NCBI RefSeq assembly: GCF_026001925.1
Contig: NZ_AP021870.1
Coordinates: forward strand, 620,001 to 684,000
Reading direction: 5' to 3'
DNA from: Vibrio gangliei
Lineage (GTDB): Bacteria; Pseudomonadota; Gammaproteobacteria; Enterobacterales; Vibrionaceae
DNA: 64,000 bases
Both the position numbers and the translations under genes were made by a program. This document shows positions 15,852 to 24,441 of the stretch, in pieces; positions within the stretch are counted from its first letter, which is position 1, and the number at the start of each line of letters is the position of its first letter. The notes under the pieces were generated by a model. The model was not told the origin of the DNA and searched no databases. It saw only the letters and a list, made by a program, of their open reading frames with translations.

Positions 15852-17078
15852 TCAGGGCGATTTAGAGGCAAACACCACCTTCGCCATAAACACGTTTCCA
15901 TCATTATGTGTGGAGAACGACCAACCCATGCGAGCACAAATACGCTCAATAATCACAAGTCCACAACCGTATCCGGAATTATGTAAATCATTACCCTCAT
16001 GTTGATTAGTCACAGTTAATGTCCAATGATTCAAATCCACGTTGATATCACCAATGCTGTAACTAAAGGCATTTTTGATCAAATTGAGCATGACAATATC
16101 CACAAAACTTGGTGGCGCATCGACACAACTTGGATCGACTTCTTGAAGTTGATATTGAGCATCTTGTTTCGCAAAATACGTCGCCATTTCCTCTAATACC
16201 AAATGAATATGCTTAGAAAGATTTTCATGGCTCATGTGGTGCGCTTCTATTTGCTCTTTACCTAATAACAAAAACGCTTCGGTCAGGGTTTGCATTTGAC
16301 TGCCAGCGTATTCAATTCGATTTATCGCTTTGGTCGCGACATTAGGAAGATTGGGCACTTTTTTCAGTAAGTCAGTCGAGCCTTTAATCACCATAATAGG
16401 TGTTCTTAATTCATGGGACGCAAATCGACTGAATTCTTGCTCGCGCTGAAAATAGGCTGATATTTGCGCTTTGTTATCCAGTAAGGTGTATTCAATACTG
16501 CGCGTTTCTTTATAAGGTGTATCCACGTCAAACGCCGGTTTATTCGGTGCCATTGAGGCTATTTTCTTTTCAATCTCAATCAATGGATGAGATAACAAAC
16601 GCACAAAATAAATACCGTATGCCATGACCGCAATAAGAAAAATAGCGCCCACTAAAAAAGTAATCAGGTGCAAGTTATCTTCATATTCATCCAAATAATC
16701 ATCGGCATCATCTTGGAAGACCACATATAACCAGCCAGATCCGGATGGATGTTTCGTGACAAGAAAGTGTTTATCTTCTTCACCAAGTTGTTCTTCAAAA
16801 AAACCGGGCTGCTGATACGGTTCTAGCCAGTCTGGCATCTCTTCTTTCGACCAGTACGTATCTAACTCTTGCGGGTCGGGTTTATCTGCACGGAAGCCAT
16901 AACGCTTGTAGTTTTTTAAATATTCTTGTGTCTCTGTGGCTAGCCTATGCTCAAGGCTAATCACTTCAAGCCGGTCTTGAGCAAAGTAGATTAATCCCCA
17001 AAATAATAGGAACATCATGCTAGTGAGCACAATGAAAGTCATGCGAATTTTCTTTGCAAAACTGGGGGCATTAGTCAT
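15852..17078 (-). CDS. Sensor histidine kinase
   Basis: The 408-residue protein has an N-terminal membrane helix (14-33), an acidic periplasmic sensor domain (34-135) with the cluster DDADDYLDEYEDN, and a second helix (137-160). A HAMP-like segment and the H box FSRFASHELRTP follow, with the phospho-accepting His222. The catalytic domain shows NLIKNAFSYS (N box) and a reduced G region GYGCGLVIIERI. Acidic periplasmic sensors often read divalent cations or cationic peptides; that is inference. Its ATG overlaps the end of the regulator gene by eight bases, so the two are translationally coupled. Confidence 0.9.
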   Translation of the reverse strand: MTNAPSFAKKIRMTFIVLTSMMFLLFWGLIYFAQDRLEVISLEHRLATETQEYLKNYKRYGFRADKPDPQELDTYWSKEEMPDWLEPYQQPGFFEEQLGEEDKHFLVTKHPSGSGWLYVVFQDDADDYLDEYEDNLHLITFLVGAIFLIAVMAYGIYFVRLLSHPLIEIEKKIASMAPNKPAFDVDTPYKETRSIEYTLLDNKAQISAYFQREQEFSRFASHELRTPIMVIKGSTDLLKKVPNLPNVATKAINRIEYAGSQMQTLTEAFLLLGKEQIEAHHMSHENLSKHIHLVLEEMATYFAKQDAQYQLQEVDPSCVDAPPSFVDIVMLNLIKNAFSYSIGDINVDLNHWTLTVTNQHEGNDLHNSGYGCGLVIIERICARMGWSFSTHNDGNVFMAKVVFASKSP

Positions 17079-17745
17079 TTTTTAAGCGATATCCCTGTCC
17101 GTGCAATGTTTCAAGTCGGCTTGTTTCAAACCCTTTATCTAACGCACTTCTTAAACCATAAATGTGGCTGCGTAACGAATCACTAGAAGGAGACTCCTCG
17201 CCCCACACTTCTGAAATCACCGCCTCTTTCGAAACAATTGCCGGCGCATTTTTCAATAATAATTTAAAGATGGTGCGCTGAATTTTACTGAGTTTGATCA
17301 ACTGATCGGCGCGAAAAACTTCGTTGGTCTGTAAATTCATCGACAAATCCGCAAAAGACAAATTACCCACATCTAAACGAGGCCCACGGCGATGCAATGC
17401 CTGTAAACGTAAGCACAGCTCTTCCATTGCAAAGGGTTTATTTAAGAAATCATCACCGCCAGACTGAAAGGCTTCAATCTTATCGTTCAATGTGTCTTTC
17501 GCGGTAAGAAATAGAATCGGCGTACTGCAAAATAATTCATCTCGAATTTTCTTTACAGTACTAATGCCATCCAATTTGGGCATCATAATGTCCATCACAA
17601 TCACATCGTAATGATTGTCTTTGATTAAGGTTAATGCACTCTCTCCGTTATAAGCGCAATCCACGGTCATCCCTTCCAATTCAAGATAATCCACTATGGT
17701 TTCCACCACGCTGTAGGTATCGTCAACAATCAATACTTTCATCAT
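17071..17745 (-). CDS. OmpR/PhoB-family response regulator
   Basis: The 224-residue protein has a receiver domain with the acidic pair Asp8-Asp9, phospho-acceptor Asp52 in VIVMDIMMPKLDG, and Lys83 in FLTAKD. A C-terminal winged helix follows, ending SDSLRSHIYGLRSALDKGFETSRLETLHGQGYRL, typical of OmpR/PhoB proteins. It precedes and overlaps the kinase gene. The start is divergent from the DUF5666 lipoprotein gene across only 116 bases, making that gene a likely target. Vibrio relatives such as CarRS control envelope changes, but orthology is not established here. Confidence 0.9.
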   Translation of the reverse strand: MMKVLIVDDTYSVVETIVDYLELEGMTVDCAYNGESALTLIKDNHYDVIVMDIMMPKLDGISTVKKIRDELFCSTPILFLTAKDTLNDKIEAFQSGGDDFLNKPFAMEELCLRLQALHRRGPRLDVGNLSFADLSMNLQTNEVFRADQLIKLSKIQRTIFKLLLKNAPAIVSKEAVISEVWGEESPSSDSLRSHIYGLRSALDKGFETSRLETLHGQGYRLKND

Positions 17746-17861
17746 TTTCCAACTTTTTTGATGTTTATTTTATTTCTTCACGTTTGCTTGACGCTTTGCT
17801 CATTACCATACCTGCAAATCATCTCAAACCACAATACAAATATAAAAACTAAGGGTTAATC

Positions 17862-19154
17862 ATGAAAAAGACACTTTTATGCTTATCAATGGCCGCTTTA
17901 CTTTCCGCTTGCGGTGGTTCTTCATCGGACGACAGCAATTCTAGCAACGGTGCCGCTACGCCCACTAAATTAAATGGTGTGGCAAGTGCCGTAAGCGATA
18001 CGCAAATTACCGTCAACGAGTACACCTTAGATGCACAAAATGCAGAAGTTAGTTACGACGATATCACTTGGAGCTTGCAAGACATTCAAGTCGGCATGCG
18101 CTTGGAAGTGGAAACCAACCGTCGTGGAACGGCTGAAGAAATTGACATTGAGCCAAATCTTGTCGGTGAAATTAGTGACGTGAATGCCGATTCCATTGTT
18201 GTTAATGGCATCACCGTTTCTACAGCTAATATCAACACGGCCTTTACTCAAGGTGATTGGGTGTTTGTAAATGGCTTTTTTGACGCCAACAATACTTGGC
18301 AAACAGATGGTGTATTCATTGTAAACGGTGTTAACCAAGCTGAAATTGAAGGCACAGTTTCTCAAGCGTCGGACAGTCGTTTCTTCATTGGCGCAACGGA
18401 AGTGGATTTTGCCAGTGTAGCAGTAGATGATGGACGTGCTCCCGTTAATGGCGATTGGGTGGAAGTTGAAGGTTATATGCAAGGTGCTGTCTTTATTGCC
18501 ACAGAAGTAGAAGTTGAAAATGACGACCGCTACAGTGACATGGAACTAGAAGGTACTATCACTTGGGTGAACAACGAAAAATCAGTCATAGAACTTAATG
18601 GACGCACTACCGTTGCCATTACCGCAACGACTCGCTTTGAAGATGGCGTTCAAAGCGACTTGATCGAAGGTGCACAGGTAGATGCCGAACTGCTCAATGG
18701 AGACTCCGGTTTAGAAGCCACTGAAATCGACTTTGAAAACGGTTCAGGTTCTCAAAACACATCCGTAGTAAGTAACAAGTTTGCATTGACGGGAACTGCG
18801 ACTTATATCGATGCAACTCACTTTAGCATCAACGGTTTTGAGTTCGTTGTGAATGCCAATACACATTTTGAAAACGGTTTAAGCCTAGATAGCTTATCTG
18901 GTGTAGAAATCGAAGTTGAAGGTATTGAGCAAACCAACGGCACAGAAACTATCTACTTGGTAAAAGAAATTGAAGAAATCGAAATCAACGACAACGATAT
19001 CGATCTTCAAGGCAAAATGACTGACGGTACAATTTGGGCTTATGTTGCAACAGACGCCAGCTTAGATGCATACACAGATGGCGACCGTATTGATGTGGAA
19101 TGTCAGTTAGTGACAATGAATTCTAGCGTGTCTAGCTGCCGTATCGATAACTAA
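17862..19154 (+). CDS. DUF5666-repeat lipoprotein
   Basis: The 430-residue precursor has a lipoprotein signal with lipobox LLSAC (Cys17) and a Gly/Ser/Asp spacer. About five repeats of 60-75 residues follow, each with the pattern G-x-V-(T/S)-x-...-I-x-V-N-G-...-V-x-V-x-G. They fit the DUF5666 family, predicted beta-barrel (OB-like) units. The protein is strongly acidic and ends with a disulfide-capable pair (ECQLVTMNSSVSSC). It should sit on the periplasmic face of a membrane; its ligand is unknown. It is divergent from the two-component genes and has a strong terminator. Confidence 0.75.
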   Translation: MKKTLLCLSMAALLSACGGSSSDDSNSSNGAATPTKLNGVASAVSDTQITVNEYTLDAQNAEVSYDDITWSLQDIQVGMRLEVETNRRGTAEEIDIEPNLVGEISDVNADSIVVNGITVSTANINTAFTQGDWVFVNGFFDANNTWQTDGVFIVNGVNQAEIEGTVSQASDSRFFIGATEVDFASVAVDDGRAPVNGDWVEVEGYMQGAVFIATEVEVENDDRYSDMELEGTITWVNNEKSVIELNGRTTVAITATTRFEDGVQSDLIEGAQVDAELLNGDSGLEATEIDFENGSGSQNTSVVSNKFALTGTATYIDATHFSINGFEFVVNANTHFENGLSLDSLSGVEIEVEGIEQTNGTETIYLVKEIEEIEINDNDIDLQGKMTDGTIWAYVATDASLDAYTDGDRIDVECQLVTMNSSVSSCRIDN

Positions 19155-19173
19155 TTTAAACGAGCAAAAAATG

Positions 19174-19208
19174 AAAAATGGCGCAGAACTTTCAGCGCCA
19201 TTTTTGTA
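19174..19208. terminator. Terminator of the DUF5666 lipoprotein gene
   Basis: AAAAATGGCGC (19174-19184) pairs with GCGCCATTTTT (19195-19205). It works in both directions and also serves the convergent DUF1090 gene. Confidence 0.85.
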
Positions 19209-19228
19209 TTTCTAACTTTGATTATTGA

Positions 19229-19627
19229 TTATTTCAGCTTTTTTAATTCAGCTTGCAGCGTTTCTAACTTAGCTTGGTCTTCTTCAATCTTTTGTTGATA
19301 TTTGGCAATTTTGTCTGATTCTTGCTCTTCCATTGCCTCCGCCAAATCATCTTGGTGTTCGGCTAAGTCATCTTTGATATCCGCAATATCTTTGTGTAAG
19401 TCGCCTTTTAAACCATCCACTGTGCAGTGCTTTTTAATGTTTTCAAGTGCGTTGGTCAGACCCTTTTCTTTATTGGTGTTGCCTTTTTCTTTCGCGTATT
19501 CCAACTGCTTTTCAATGTGACAAACTTTGGCATCACAGCCAGTTAAATCTTCACAGTTTTGCGCCGCATTGGCACTAAAACCTACCAATAAACTCAAGAC
19601 AGAAGTAGCAATAAGAGTGTGTTTCAT
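19229..19627 (-). CDS. DUF1090-family periplasmic coiled-coil protein (YqjC-like)
   Basis: The protein has a signal peptide ending FSANA, then four cysteines in QNCEDLTGCDAKVCHIEKQLEYAKEKGN and KKHC, followed by a long heptad-rich, highly charged coiled coil to the C-terminus. This is the layout of DUF1090 (E. coli YqjC), a periplasmic family of unknown function linked to stress. The ATG at 19639 adds four residues. The ATG at 19627 has GGAT upstream at usable spacing and gives a normal signal peptide, so it is preferred, with moderate confidence. Its position next to other envelope genes fits an exported protein. Confidence 0.8.
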   Translation of the reverse strand: MKHTLIATSVLSLLVGFSANAAQNCEDLTGCDAKVCHIEKQLEYAKEKGNTNKEKGLTNALENIKKHCTVDGLKGDLHKDIADIKDDLAEHQDDLAEAMEEQESDKIAKYQQKIEEDQAKLETLQAELKKLK

Positions 19628-19760
19628 ACGAATATCCATAAACGTGTTGAGATATCACTACTATAGCTGAGATGACACGGTATGCATGTAGAATTTACGT
19701 CAAAATACTGTGCGATGCTCAAATCTACTTTTAGATATACCATCACTTTCCAAGGCTGAT

Positions 19761-20459
19761 TTACCAAAATATCAGCCCGACAAATGGCGCAACCAAAACC
19801 GTCACTACACCCGCTATCATCATCACCATACTGGCCACGACACCTTCAGAGCTGCCAAGTTGATATGCCTTTGCTGTGCCAGCCCCATGTGCCGATGCGC
19901 CAAGACTGGCTCCTTTGCCTAAGTGAGAGCGTATGGATAAAAACGCTAAGATAGACTCCCCCACCGCCATACCTATCACCCCAGTGATCACCACAAATAA
20001 CGCCGTGAGGTCGACTTCACCTCCCACCGATTTGGTTGCCTCAACTGCAAAAGGTGTCGTAATAGAACGCATGGCTAAGCTACGTTGTAATATTTCCGAT
20101 AAGTGGAAAAACTTCGCCAATAATACCGTACTTGAAATCGCCACAATGACAGAGACACACACGCCCGTTGAAATCGACAACCAATGCCTTGCGATAAGTT
20201 GGCGGTTATCGTAAACCGGAATAGCAAATGCCACCGTTGCAGGGCCAAGCATCCAAAGTAACCAATGCGATTCACTCATATAGTCTTGATAAGGGATCTT
20301 AAAACTGACCACCATCACGACCAATAATATCGGAGCGAACAATAATGGCATCAACAATAACGACGGCTTGCGTTGATAACAAAATTTACTCAAATAGTAG
20401 AAAATGATGGTCATCAAAAAGCAGACTATACCAAGAAAATAACCCGATAATACCGTCAT
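19761..20459 (-). CDS. LrgB/CidB (YohK)-family membrane protein
   Basis: The 232-residue protein has about eight membrane segments and the family core RSITTPFAVEATKSVGG around residues 131-147, followed by TALFVVITGVIGMAVGE and LGASAHGAGTAKAYQLGSSEG, the strongly conserved end of LrgB/CidB/YohK. The family works with LrgA-type partners and is linked to murein hydrolase control or to export of small metabolites. It follows the lrgA-type gene by four bases, so the pair forms one operon. Confidence 0.88.
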   Translation of the reverse strand: MTVLSGYFLGIVCFLMTIIFYYLSKFCYQRKPSLLLMPLLFAPILLVVMVVSFKIPYQDYMSESHWLLWMLGPATVAFAIPVYDNRQLIARHWLSISTGVCVSVIVAISSTVLLAKFFHLSEILQRSLAMRSITTPFAVEATKSVGGEVDLTALFVVITGVIGMAVGESILAFLSIRSHLGKGASLGASAHGAGTAKAYQLGSSEGVVASMVMMIAGVVTVLVAPFVGLIFW

Positions 20460-20463
20460 GTGA

Positions 20464-20883
20464 TTAACCTAATTTTACTACTGAAGACGTTGAATGTTTA
20501 TTCGACTTACGGCGTGCCAATTGCAATTCATAGCGATAAATTTTATCGACAACCAACGCCGTTACACCAATCACTAAAATCGTGCTTATAAATAAGATGG
20601 CTAAAATCTTCCCACCTTCATGCATCATTAAATCAGGATACTTAACCACGGCAACTACTGCGGGTACAAAGAACAGCAGCATTTCAGACAATAGCCATGT
20701 TGCCCCACTACGTAACCAATCCACATTAACAACACGAGAAAACAATAAAATCAGCAACAGCACCATACCGGTTAGATTAGCCGGAATAGGAAAATGAAAC
20801 CGCTGAACTAAGTAATCAGCCACCAGCCAGATCAGTGAAAATATGACGACTTGAAAGAGAATAGAGAAAACACGCTTACACAT
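20464..20883 (-). CDS. LrgA/CidA (YohJ)-family holin-like membrane protein
   Basis: The 139-residue protein has four membrane helices and the family motif FPIPANLTGMVLLLILL near residues 30-46, then LLSEMLLFFVPAVVAVVKY. An open frame extends upstream to 21090, but that extension is hydrophilic, unlike the family and overlaps the divergent LysR gene. The ATG at 20883 gives the standard length. It is the first gene of the lrgA-lrgB type operon, with the regulator divergent about 125 bases away. Confidence 0.85.
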   Translation of the reverse strand: MCKRVFSILFQVVIFSLIWLVADYLVQRFHFPIPANLTGMVLLLILLFSRVVNVDWLRSGATWLLSEMLLFFVPAVVAVVKYPDLMMHEGGKILAILFISTILVIGVTALVVDKIYRYELQLARRKSNKHSTSSVVKLG

Positions 20884-21007
20884 ATCAGTTTGTTCCACTT
20901 GCCATAAGATAGTTGCAGTATATGACGCAGAAAAACCATCGAAAAATGAATTATTTTTATAAAAATCATGCCAAAATGGAATGCAAATGTTTAACTGGAA
21001 TGATGCC

Positions 21008-21895
21008 ATGGATATCAAAGCACTAAGATATTTTGTTGAACTGATCCAACAACAAAGTTTCACTCGCGCCTCAGAGAGCTTATTTGTCACTCAGCCGACC
21101 ATCAGCAAGATGATCAAAAATTTAGAACAATCCGTTAGCCAGCCTTTAATTCACCGTGAAGGGCGGCGTTTTTGGCTCACCGAAGCCGGCGAAATCGTTT
21201 ATGCGCGAGCATTACAGATTCTCGAGTCAATGGAACAAATGCAGTCTGAATTGGACGATTTAAATCAACTCCAACGCGGTCATTTACGCTTGGGGATCCC
21301 CCCTATGGTTGGGCATCTTTATGCCTCTTTAATCCGAAGTTTTAAGCAGCGCTACCCGAATATTGAATTGACCATTGTCGAGTACGGTGGAAAGCGTATT
21401 GAACAAGCTTTACTCCACGGGGAATTGGACGTGGCGATGACCATGCTGGAAGAACAAGCCCGACCGGAATTCACTCAATTACCTCTCGATAGCTACCCTG
21501 TCCATGCCATTGTGCCTAACAGCCAACATTGGCAGAAACAAACTCAAGTAAAATGGAAAGATCTTGAACACGAGCCTTTTTATATTTACACCAAAGAGTT
21601 CACACTGAGTGAATATATCCACCAGCGCTGTCTGCAAGTTGGGTTTAACCCGCAAGTTTCTGCGCGTAGCAGCCAATGGGATTTTCTGGTCGCACTGGTA
21701 AAAAGTGGTAATGGGGTTACGTTTTTACCTGAACCGCTGTGTCACCGCGTTAAAGATGATGGTGTATTAGTCAAACCTATGGTGCATTCGATGGACTGGT
21801 CACTCGGTTTAATTTGGCATGCTGAACGCTATGTTCCGAAAGCGGCTGAGGCTTGGATTGAACTGTGCAGACACAAAAAATTAGGGCGTGCTTAA
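21008..21895 (+). CDS. LysR-family regulator, probably of the adjacent lrgAB-type operon
   Basis: The protein starts MDIKALRYFVELIQQQSFTRASESLFVTQPTISKMIKNLE, a typical LysR helix-turn-helix, followed by a two-lobed effector domain (LRLGIPPMVGHLYASLI onwards). An in-frame ATG at 20981 would add nine residues; GGAA lies about seven bases before 21008 and LysR proteins usually begin MDI/K, so 21008 is preferred (295 residues). It is divergent from the lrgA-type gene. In Gram-positive and vibrio relatives a LysR protein (CidR type) responds to carbon overflow metabolites; that role is inference here. Confidence 0.85.
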   Translation: MDIKALRYFVELIQQQSFTRASESLFVTQPTISKMIKNLEQSVSQPLIHREGRRFWLTEAGEIVYARALQILESMEQMQSELDDLNQLQRGHLRLGIPPMVGHLYASLIRSFKQRYPNIELTIVEYGGKRIEQALLHGELDVAMTMLEEQARPEFTQLPLDSYPVHAIVPNSQHWQKQTQVKWKDLEHEPFYIYTKEFTLSEYIHQRCLQVGFNPQVSARSSQWDFLVALVKSGNGVTFLPEPLCHRVKDDGVLVKPMVHSMDWSLGLIWHAERYVPKAAEAWIELCRHKKLGRA

Positions 21896-21930
21896 ATAAA
21901 AAATACCCGTTCAACTTACCTGAACGGGCA
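21895..21930. terminator. Bidirectional terminator between LysR and acr3 genes
   Basis: CCCGTTCA (21906-21913) pairs with TGAACGGG (21921-21928). A-rich sequence to the left gives a T-run for the acr3 transcript. Confidence 0.8.
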
Positions 21931-21950
21931 TTATCATTTGAAAATTATGG

Positions 21951-23027
21951 CTATTTTCCTGAACTGTAGTATTTCATTTTCATACGTAAAGCGACATTCA
22001 CTAACGCAATTAACACAGGCACTTCCACTAATGGCCCAATAACACCTGCAAACGCTTGATCGGAATTCAAACCAAACACGGCAATAGATACCGCAATCGC
22101 TAACTCAAAGTTATTTCCTGAAGAGGTAAACGCAATGGAAGCATTTTGATCGTATGGTAGCCCCATCTTCTTACCAATATAGAAACTCGAAAAAAACATC
22201 AACAAGAAATAAATCACTAAAGGGATCGCCACGCGAATCACATCAAAAGGCAATTCAATAATCATCTCGCCCTTCAAGCTGAACATCAGAACGATTGTCG
22301 CAAGCAGCGCAATAAGAGTAATCGGTGAGATTCGAGGAATAAACTCTTCGTTATACCATTGCTCACCTTTTGCTGACACCAACCACTTACGGCTTAGAAA
22401 GCCCGCTAAAAATGGAATCCCAAGGTAAATCAATACGCTTTCTGCAATGTCCAACATGGTAATATCAACCGCAAAGCCTTCGAGGCCAAAATACGGTGGT
22501 AACACGGTAATAAACAGCCATGCCATGAAACTGTAAGTCACAATTTGGAACGCACTATTAAGAGCAACCAGCGTTGCACCATATTCTTTACTGCCACCAC
22601 TGATGTCATTCCACACTAGTACCATGGCAATACAACGCGCCAAGCCAATTAAAATCAAACCCGTCATATAACCTGGGTAATCACGCAAGAAGATAATGGC
22701 CAGAGCAAACATCAGAATTGGACCGATAAACCAGTTCATGATTAAAGATAAGGTGATCGCTCTTTTATCTCGTGTTACTTCACCTAATAAGCTGTAATTC
22801 ACTTTCGCCAATGGTGGGTACATCATCAAAATCAAACCAATGGCCAACGGGATATTGGTTGAGCCCACCGACATACTTTCATTCCACTGCGCGACCTGAG
22901 GAAAAGCAACGCCAATTCCAACACCGATTGCCATGGCTAAGAAAATCCATAAGGTTAGGTGTCTATCTAAAAAGCTCATTCTTTGTGACGCTGAAGTTTG
23001 CGCCGGTTCTACTGCATTATTCATCAT
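21951..23027 (-). CDS. acr3: ACR3-family arsenite efflux permease
   Basis: The 358-residue protein has ten membrane helices. Family signatures include [24 protein letters not shown] around residues 130-153, with the conserved cysteine implicated in arsenite transport, and [42 protein letters not shown] near the C-terminus. It exports As(III) using the proton gradient. It lies 73 bases behind arsR on the same strand. No arsC reductase follows, so the operon handles arsenite only, unless a reductase is encoded elsewhere. Confidence 0.92.
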   Translation of the reverse strand: MMNNAVEPAQTSASQRMSFLDRHLTLWIFLAMAIGVGIGVAFPQVAQWNESMSVGSTNIPLAIGLILMMYPPLAKVNYSLLGEVTRDKRAITLSLIMNWFIGPILMFALAIIFLRDYPGYMTGLILIGLARCIAMVLVWNDISGGSKEYGATLVALNSAFQIVTYSFMAWLFITVLPPYFGLEGFAVDITMLDIAESVLIYLGIPFLAGFLSRKWLVSAKGEQWYNEEFIPRISPITLIALLATIVLMFSLKGEMIIELPFDVIRVAIPLVIYFLLMFFSSFYIGKKMGLPYDQNASIAFTSSGNNFELAIAVSIAVFGLNSDQAFAGVIGPLVEVPVLIALVNVALRMKMKYYSSGK

Positions 23028-23075
23028 GGTTTATCCAACTCTTACACTCTATTTATTCGCCAACCGAGTTACTCG

Positions 23076-23119
23076 TAAGCTAAGTTATTCCTAAGCCAAG
23101 CTATTCATAAGCCAAAGCC
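23076..23119. repeat. 16-base tandem repeat at the arsR 3' end
   Basis: TAAGCTAAGTTATTCC (23076-23091) and TAAGCCAAGCTATTCA (23092-23107) match at 13 of 16 positions and are followed by a partial copy (23108-23119). A degenerate copy may precede at 23060. The arsR stop codon lies within the second unit, so the repeat spans the gene end and the arsR-acr3 spacer. Confidence 0.7.
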
Positions 23120-23439
23120 TGACAAGATCCTTTACCAACCTTATTTAGCTCTTTCTCAATCAAGACCTGATTATTTTGCAACGTGATTTGTAAAATCGTC
23201 CTCGCCCACTCTGGCAACTCGGGATTGATTCGATAATGCACCCATTTGCCGCGCCTCTCATCCAAGACGATTTCATGTTTACGCAACTCCGCTAAATGGC
23301 GCGAGACTTTGGGCTGGCTCAATTCCAACGCTTGCATCAAGTCACAAACACACAATTCACCAAGATGTTGCATTAACAGCAATGATTTCAAGCGAGTCTC
23401 TTCAGCTAGAGCTTTGTACAAAATAAGGGGAGACATCAT
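23101..23439 (-). CDS. arsR: ArsR-family arsenite-responsive repressor
   Basis: The 112-residue protein has a winged helix with the metal-binding motif ELCVCDL (Cys30 and Cys32 in the first recognition helix region), as in E. coli-type ArsR, then LSQPKVSRHLAELRKHEIVLDERRGKWVHYRI (recognition helix and wing). Arsenite binding should release DNA and induce acr3. AGGAGAAAA precedes two adjacent ATGs at 23439 and 23436; either could be used. A 20-base perfect palindrome directly upstream is its likely operator. Confidence 0.9.
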   Translation of the reverse strand: MMSPLILYKALAEETRLKSLLLMQHLGELCVCDLMQALELSQPKVSRHLAELRKHEIVLDERRGKWVHYRINPELPEWARTILQITLQNNQVLIEKELNKVGKGSCQALAYE

Positions 23440-23463
23440 TTTTCTCCTATCTAAAATATATGG

Positions 23464-23483
23464 AATATCATATATATGATATT
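23464..23483. promoter_or_regulatory. Likely ArsR operator
   Basis: AATATCATATATATGATATT is a perfect 20-base palindrome that ends 25 bases upstream of the arsR start. Its AT-rich dyad fits ArsR-type operators, and it overlaps the expected -10 region. Confidence 0.7.
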
Positions 23484-23497
23484 TCAGATGTAAAGAG

Positions 23498-23531
23498 ATA
23501 AAAAATAGCCACTTCGAGTTTATGAAGTGGC
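23498..23531 (-). terminator. Terminator of the ompA-like/lipoprotein operon
   Basis: GCCACTTC (23508-23515) pairs with GAAGTGGC (23524-23531) and is followed on the minus strand by a T-run (complement of 23501-23505). Confidence 0.8.
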
Positions 23532-23598
23532 CATCGTGTGTAAATCTATTGTTGAAAAAACCATAAGTTGATATTTTTGTGAGATGGTAAATTGGTAC

Positions 23599-24441
23599 TC
23601 AAGCATTCTGACCTTCAACTTGTGAAATGAAAATTCCAGACTGATCGATCATCGTTCCTGGCAAACTTGAACTCCATTCGACCGAATCTGTCACATGCAC
23701 TGTTTCACCTGTTATCAAATGCAAGTTGGCATTAAACCCAACTCTATCACCCAAAGTCATTAATATTTGTTTTGGCGTTATTGTTAATGAGTCAACCTCT
23801 GTTATATCGCCAACAACATGGAGTTGAGCACTTACACTTATACCTGAATAGGTAAAATTAATTTGGGAATCACCTACGGAAAGTGGCGTCACTTCACCTT
23901 TATTATCAACACTCGCGATACTGTCATTCTCAACATCCCATGTGCCCATGCTACTGACATCTTCACGACCACCTTCCATGAAATTAGCCATGGCAATAAA
24001 ATTAGCAGTCATTCCGACTAAGGTACTTTTTTCAATTGGAACGATTTCAATACTCGCTACAGTCTTATCACTTATGGTTAAGGTGCTGGTATTAGAAGTT
24101 AAGCCATTATATTTAGCGGTGATTGTCACCTCACCTTCATAATTCGACTTTGCTACTCCAGGTTCATCAAAGCTGACATTATCAGCATCAGAAGAAGCCC
24201 AATCCGCATCTTTTGTTACATCAGATACAAATGTCCCACCCTGAAAAATAGCAGCCGTATATGTTTGACTTCCCCCCGTAACAATCGAACTATTTTCAGG
24301 TGAAATAACTAACTGTTGTATATTATTATCAGCTCCCGAATCGGGATTTTCTAACAATCCCGTATCACCATTGTTCTTACACCCTGAAATGAACAAAATC
24401 ATAAAAATTGATATCAATGTTATAAATTTATTTTTCATCAT
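23599..24441 (-). CDS. Lipoprotein with three Ig-like (BIG2-type) repeats
   Basis: The 280-residue precursor has a lipobox ISGC near residue 21. Three repeats of about 80 residues follow, each with the BIG2 pattern L-x-I-(S/T)-P-x-x-x-...-G-x-x-x-x-(Y/F)-x-A followed by W-x-(S/V)-x-(D/N)-x-...-V-x-x-x-G. The last repeat looks incomplete, ending abruptly at VEGQNA. Such Ig-like domains serve in surface adhesion or structure. Its ATG overlaps the stop of the OmpA-like gene (ATGA-type overlap at 24438-24441), so the two are made together. The repeats and the short C-terminus could reflect a truncation. Confidence 0.75.
   Translation of the reverse strand: MMKNKFITLISIFMILFISGCKNNGDTGLLENPDSGADNNIQQLVISPENSSIVTGGSQTYTAAIFQGGTFVSDVTKDADWASSDADNVSFDEPGVAKSNYEGEVTITAKYNGLTSNTSTLTISDKTVASIEIVPIEKSTLVGMTANFIAMANFMEGGREDVSSMGTWDVENDSIASVDNKGEVTPLSVGDSQINFTYSGISVSAQLHVVGDITEVDSLTITPKQILMTLGDRVGFNANLHLITGETVHVTDSVEWSSSLPGTMIDQSGIFISQVEGQNA

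Noticed and set aside
20884..21090. N-terminal extension of the LrgA-type frame
   Set aside because: It overlaps the divergent LysR gene, is unlike the family and would exceed the usual length; the ATG at 20883 is preferred.
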